Origin: SIG299 sp045531955
GTDB lineage: Bacteria > Bacillota > Clostridia > Lachnospirales > Lachnospiraceae
Length of the DNA stretch: 64,000 bases
Reading direction: 5' to 3'
Assembly: GCA_045531955.1 (NCBI GenBank)
Contig: JAZSFC010000020.1
Span: forward strand, 1 to 64,000
The notes below the pieces were generated by a model, which worked only from the letters and a program-made list of their open reading frames with translations, was not told the origin of the DNA and searched no databases. Shown in pieces: positions 62,596 through 64,000 of this stretch (within the stretch, counting starts at the first letter, position 1; every line of letters starts with the position of its first letter). The translations under genes were made by a program, and so were the position numbers.

Positions 62596-64000
62596 TTACA
62601 AAAGCCCCTGATACTCAGCAACGCTCTGCACCATTGCTATATTAACCTTTTCTCCCGCAATATTTTTTACTGCTGCCAAATGTTCTTCTTCCGTAACCGC
62701 TACCACATCATAGGTACGGTAGGCATCCGCCAACAGTTTTCTGTCCATCCCGTTTTTACCCTTAGTTGCTTTTTCCATATCGTTATGGGCAAAGATAATT
62801 CTTCTGCACGGCATCGCCTGCAAGGCAGCAATCATATCCACGGAATAGCCGGTAAACTGCACCACTTCATCCACACGGCAGCCTCCGAAAATACGCTGTG
62901 ACTCAAACTTGGCTTTCTTTTCGATAATTCTCTTTACCAAACCGTACGGTAACAGCTTTTTATCTCTCCAAAGCTTGTAAAGAAACATATCCCACAAGCT
63001 CAAGCTGATATTGTCATAGTGTCCGAAATGGGTTACCGCTTCCGGAAGCGGAAGTAAACGTTCCTGATTCTTTTTCAGATCCTCGATTTTAAAAATCACC
63101 ATATAGTTATGTTTTTCAAAATCCGCGGTTTGGAAAAATTCCATAGCCGCTCTGGTAATTTTATTGTCTTTTATTGCTCCCAGATAAAACACTACGTTTT
63201 TCTTCTTATTATCCTGCAGTTCACGTTCCTCAATCAGGCTGCTTGCCTCTCCGAAAAATACCCGGCGAAGCAAGGCATTGGTGACATCCGCATGCTCATA
63301 CTTGCAGAATTTCTGTATAAAGGCTTCATCGTCGTAGGATTTCGGAGCATTCATGCAGGCTAACAGTTCATCCACCGTTGCTGTCTGCGGAAATGGCAGT
63401 TCATCCATGGAAAAGTAAAAGCCCCGGTCTGCAATATACTCTTCTTTATCATAGGCAAACAAAATAATCTTTTTACGGGTTACCGCATAATCAAAGAAAA
63501 TACTGGAATAATCCGTAATCAATCCATCGGTTGCATTTAAAAATTCATAAGTATCATATTTTTCTGCCGGAAAAGGAACCACTTTTTTCAGTGCGCTCAA
63601 ATCCATATCCTTTACACTGACCGGATGCAACTTTACGTACACTCTCTGGTTGTCGGCCAGCTTTGTATCCAGCTCTTCCAAATAACGGTACAGTCTTTCG
63701 TTTTGCTGCTTGCTGGTTACCTTGCCCACAATACCGCGCCAGGTTGGAAGATATGCGTATACCTCCATATGTTCGATACCGCATTCCTTCCGGATTTCAT
63801 CCCTGCGTCCCTTGGTCAGGAAAACTGAAGTTCTTGGATAGCCGGACAGCAGAATTTTTGCGCTGCCCCAGCTTGGAATCATATAATCTTCCAGCATATG
63901 TTCCATGGTAAATTCATTCGGATACAACAGATAATCCGCCGTAAACATGGTGTGCTGGGCATTACCGATACCGGCATAATCCTTTTTGATTTTTCTTCCC
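62596..64000 (-). CDS. CDP-glycerol glycerophosphotransferase-type protein, partial
   Basis: The frame is open through the right window edge, so the N-terminus, including WHGTP, is not visible. The visible part contains the PNEFTMEHMLEDYM region, a good ITDYSSIFFDYA motif, and then the N-terminal half of a GT-B domain like that of the two downstream paralogues. The protein stops there; the C-terminal nucleotide-sugar-binding half is absent. It lies 33 bp before tagD with no remnant of the missing domain in between. Confidence 0.85.
   Translation of the reverse strand, partial: GRKIKKDYAGIGNAQHTMFTADYLLYPNEFTMEHMLEDYMIPSWGSAKILLSGYPRTSVFLTKGRRDEIRKECGIEHMEVYAYLPTWRGIVGKVTSKQQNERLYRYLEELDTKLADNQRVYVKLHPVSVKDMDLSALKKVVPFPAEKYDTYEFLNATDGLITDYSSIFFDYAVTRKKIILFAYDKEEYIADRGFYFSMDELPFPQTATVDELLACMNAPKSYDDEAFIQKFCKYEHADVTNALLRRVFFGEASSLIEERELQDNKKKNVVFYLGAIKDNKITRAAMEFFQTADFEKHNYMVIFKIEDLKKNQERLLPLPEAVTHFGHYDNISLSLWDMFLYKLWRDKKLLPYGLVKRIIEKKAKFESQRIFGGCRVDEVVQFTGYSVDMIAALQAMPCRRIIFAHNDMEKATKGKNGMDRKLLADAYRTYDVVAVTEEEHLAAVKNIAGEKVNIAMVQSVAEYQGLL

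Overview
The window is chromosomal DNA from a motile, low-to-mid GC anaerobe of the Firmicutes, most likely a Lachnospiraceae (Roseburia / Lachnospira / Agathobacter-like). The evidence is the 16S rRNA 5' end, a Gram-positive AGGAGG Shine-Dalgarno before nearly every gene, a FliW-CsrA pair, sigma-28 (SigD-type) promoters, the rapZ-whiA-(HPr-like) order also found in Bacillus, and a DUF6715-like gene. Species cannot be fixed from this window. Almost everything is on the minus strand; only the metalloprotease gene (9924) and azlCD (17429-18464) are on the plus strand.

Layout. 1-746: 16S 5' end with its leader, tandem rRNA promoters and two tRNA-Ser genes with their own promoter. 803-7255: a housekeeping run of a FMN riboswitch, ribU, ycxB-like, tsaE, tsaB, rimI, a small Zn-binding protein, rnz, a DUF6715-like protein, tsaD and ispD, holding three genes of the t6A tRNA modification pathway plus tsaD. 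7301-12164: tex, a metalloprotease and a convergent EF-hand protein with a sigma-28 promoter. 12178-18970: a two-component system, NAD salvage (pncA, pncB), azlCD and a heavy-metal-binding protein behind a perfect palindromic operator. 19024-25338: an accessory run (cyclase, XRE regulator, VanZ, P-loop kinase, NUDIX, HIT, GNAT, HD, a GNAT pseudogene, methyltransferase, YwaF-like protein), followed by a 0.5 kb AT-rich gap. 25908-41583: an ABC exporter, pfkA, dnaE and the carbon-regulation / cell-wall cluster ftsH-uvrC-hprK-glcK-murB-rapZ-whiA-HPr-like.

41643-55999: a late flagellar regulon in two sigma-28 transcription units. Unit 1 is flgM-flgN-flgK2-flgK-flgL-fliW-csrA, closed by a terminator. 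Unit 2 is flaG-fliD-fliS-chaperone-secreted protein-TPR glycosyltransferase-Maf-like protein. FlgM (anti-sigma-28), FliW and CsrA form the expected checkpoint and translational-control circuit for flagellin; the flagellin gene itself is outside the window. 56002-64000: lysA and a teichoic-acid-type cluster of three large CDP-glycerol transferase/glycosyltransferase proteins and tagD.

Main points for a second look: an HPr paralogue with Asp in place of the catalytic His in the position of Bacillus crh, near hprK; a 41-nt structured intergenic element present twice with a compensatory base-pair change; a sigma-28 promoter in front of a non-flagellar EF-hand protein; an uncharacterised secreted protein inside the flagellar operon; and a CDP-glycerol transferase whose signature motifs are degraded while its second glycosyltransferase domain looks intact. 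I see no CRISPR array, transposase, prophage or recognisable defence system.
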